DNA from: an uncultured Clostridia bacterium
GTDB lineage: Bacteria; Bacillota; Clostridia; Monoglobales; Monoglobaceae
Length of the DNA stretch: 23,828 nucleotides
Assembly (NCBI GenBank): GCA_934463175.1
Contig: CAKSIW010000042.1
Location: forward strand, 1 to 23,828
Direction: 5' to 3'
The position numbers were made by a program, and so were the translations under genes. Below are positions 23,093-23,828 of this stretch, piece after piece (the first letter of the stretch is position 1; the number at the start of each line of letters is the position of its first letter). The notes below the pieces were generated by a model. That model was not told the origin of the DNA, ran no database searches, and worked only from the letters and a program-made list of their open reading frames with translations.

Positions 23093-23828
23093 ATGTAGTT
23101 ATATATGCTCGTTTTTCTTCTCACTCACAGACAGAACAGAGTATAGAGGGACAGTTAAAAACTTGTTATGAGTTCGCACGAAAACAAGGATATACCGTTA
23201 TCGGTGAATACATAGACAGAGCTTTATCAGGTACAACAGACAACCGTCCCCAATTCCTCAAAATGATTGAGGATAGTAACAAAAAGAATTTTGAGGGTGT
23301 TCTCGTTTATCAGTTAGACAGATTTGCTCGTAACAGATACGATAGTGCAACATACAAGGCAAAACTCAAAAAGAACGGCGTTAGAGTATATTCGGCTCGT
23401 GAAAACATCACCGATGACGCAAGCGGTATTCTCGTTGAGGGATTGCTTGAAAGTATGGCGGAATATTACTCTGCCGAATTATCACAAAAAATAAGGCGTG
23501 GTATGGATATAAACGCCGAAAAATGTCTTTGCACAGGTGGAAATATTGCTCTCGGATATAAGGTCATAGACAAGCATTTTTGCGTTGATGAGACAACCGC
23601 TCCAACAGTTCAAAGGATATTTGAACTATACGCTAATGGCAAGACAGTAACTGAAATATGCGATATACTGAATGCAGAGGGTATTAAAACCTCTCGTGGT
23701 GTAACTTTTAATAAAAACTCTTTGAGAACGATATTGAAAAATAAGCGGTATATCGGCATATACACCTACAAAGACAAAGAAATACCTGACGGAATACCTC
23801 GTATTATTGACTATGATTTGTTTTACAA
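23089..23828 (+). CDS. Serine recombinase (site-specific integrase), 3' end beyond window
   Basis: The visible 246 residues start with a resolvase-type catalytic domain: VVIYARFSS places the nucleophile serine at residue 10, followed by EQSIEGQL, the GEYIDRALSGT stretch and VLVYQLDRFARNRYD. From about 160 onward the recombinase domain (GYKVIDKHFCVDETTAPTVQRIFELYANGKT) with ILNAEGIKTSRGVTFNKNSLRTILKNKRYIG shows this is a large serine recombinase of the kind that integrates phages and mobilizable elements. The frame is still open at the window end. It is translationally coupled to the zinc-ribbon gene. Enzymes of this kind often need a directionality factor to excise; none is identified here. 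Confidence 0.93.
   Translation, partial: MNVVIYARFSSHSQTEQSIEGQLKTCYEFARKQGYTVIGEYIDRALSGTTDNRPQFLKMIEDSNKKNFEGVLVYQLDRFARNRYDSATYKAKLKKNGVRVYSARENITDDASGILVEGLLESMAEYYSAELSQKIRRGMDINAEKCLCTGGNIALGYKVIDKHFCVDETTAPTVQRIFELYANGKTVTEICDILNAEGIKTSRGVTFNKNSLRTILKNKRYIGIYTYKDKEIPDGIPRIIDYDLFY

Overview
The window looks like chromosome from an uncultured gut-type Clostridia (Bacillota; the ferredoxin, RemB, divergent ThyA and gene order fit an Oscillospiraceae-like lineage). It spans the replication origin and then runs into a mobile island. The organism assignment is inferred from protein style and gene order only.

Positions 1-380 hold no convincing gene. They carry a run of short hairpins of one repeat family. 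From 381 to 1896 three genes run leftward: mntP (manganese efflux), rsmG (16S rRNA methyltransferase) and a small 2[4Fe-4S] ferredoxin. Between 1897 and 2330 lies an AT-rich intergenic region with DnaA-box-like sites and outward-facing promoters, which I read as oriC. Rightward from it come dnaN, recF, remB and gyrB, then thyA and dfrA. dnaA is not next to dnaN here, and the usual small S4-domain gene between dnaN and recF is also missing.

From 8173 to 16733 is a surface-polysaccharide block: a Wzt-type ABC ATPase with a C-terminal cargo-binding extension, a 1083-residue fusion (methyltransferase, coiled coil, two GT2 glycosyltransferase domains), a 745-residue paralogue with only the two GT2 domains, and a WalK/PhoR-like sensor kinase. 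No membrane permease for the ABC ATPase and no response regulator for the kinase is in view. The layout recalls the Wzt/WbdD/WbdA logic of ABC-exported O-antigens, in which a methylated chain end is recognised by Wzt, but here terminator-like and polymerase-like parts share one polypeptide.

smpB and the tmRNA gene ssrA follow, driven by a clear promoter. Immediately after ssrA the style changes to lower GC and small overlapping genes. Two bidirectional terminator-like hairpins come first. Then nine leftward genes (an XRE repressor, two small proteins, a VapE/VirE-type P-loop replication protein, a coiled-coil protein, a lipoprotein, a TerS-like HTH protein and two unknowns) face a rightward pair: a zinc-ribbon protein and a serine recombinase cut by the window edge. 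No capsid, tail, portal or large terminase gene is visible, so this looks like a phage-satellite-like or integrative mobilizable island.

The island has two structured non-coding regions. One is an AT-rich stretch with nested inverted repeats downstream of the VapE gene (candidate replication origin). The other is a back-to-back promoter switch with palindromic operator candidates. Both share a TTGGTT/AACCAA motif.
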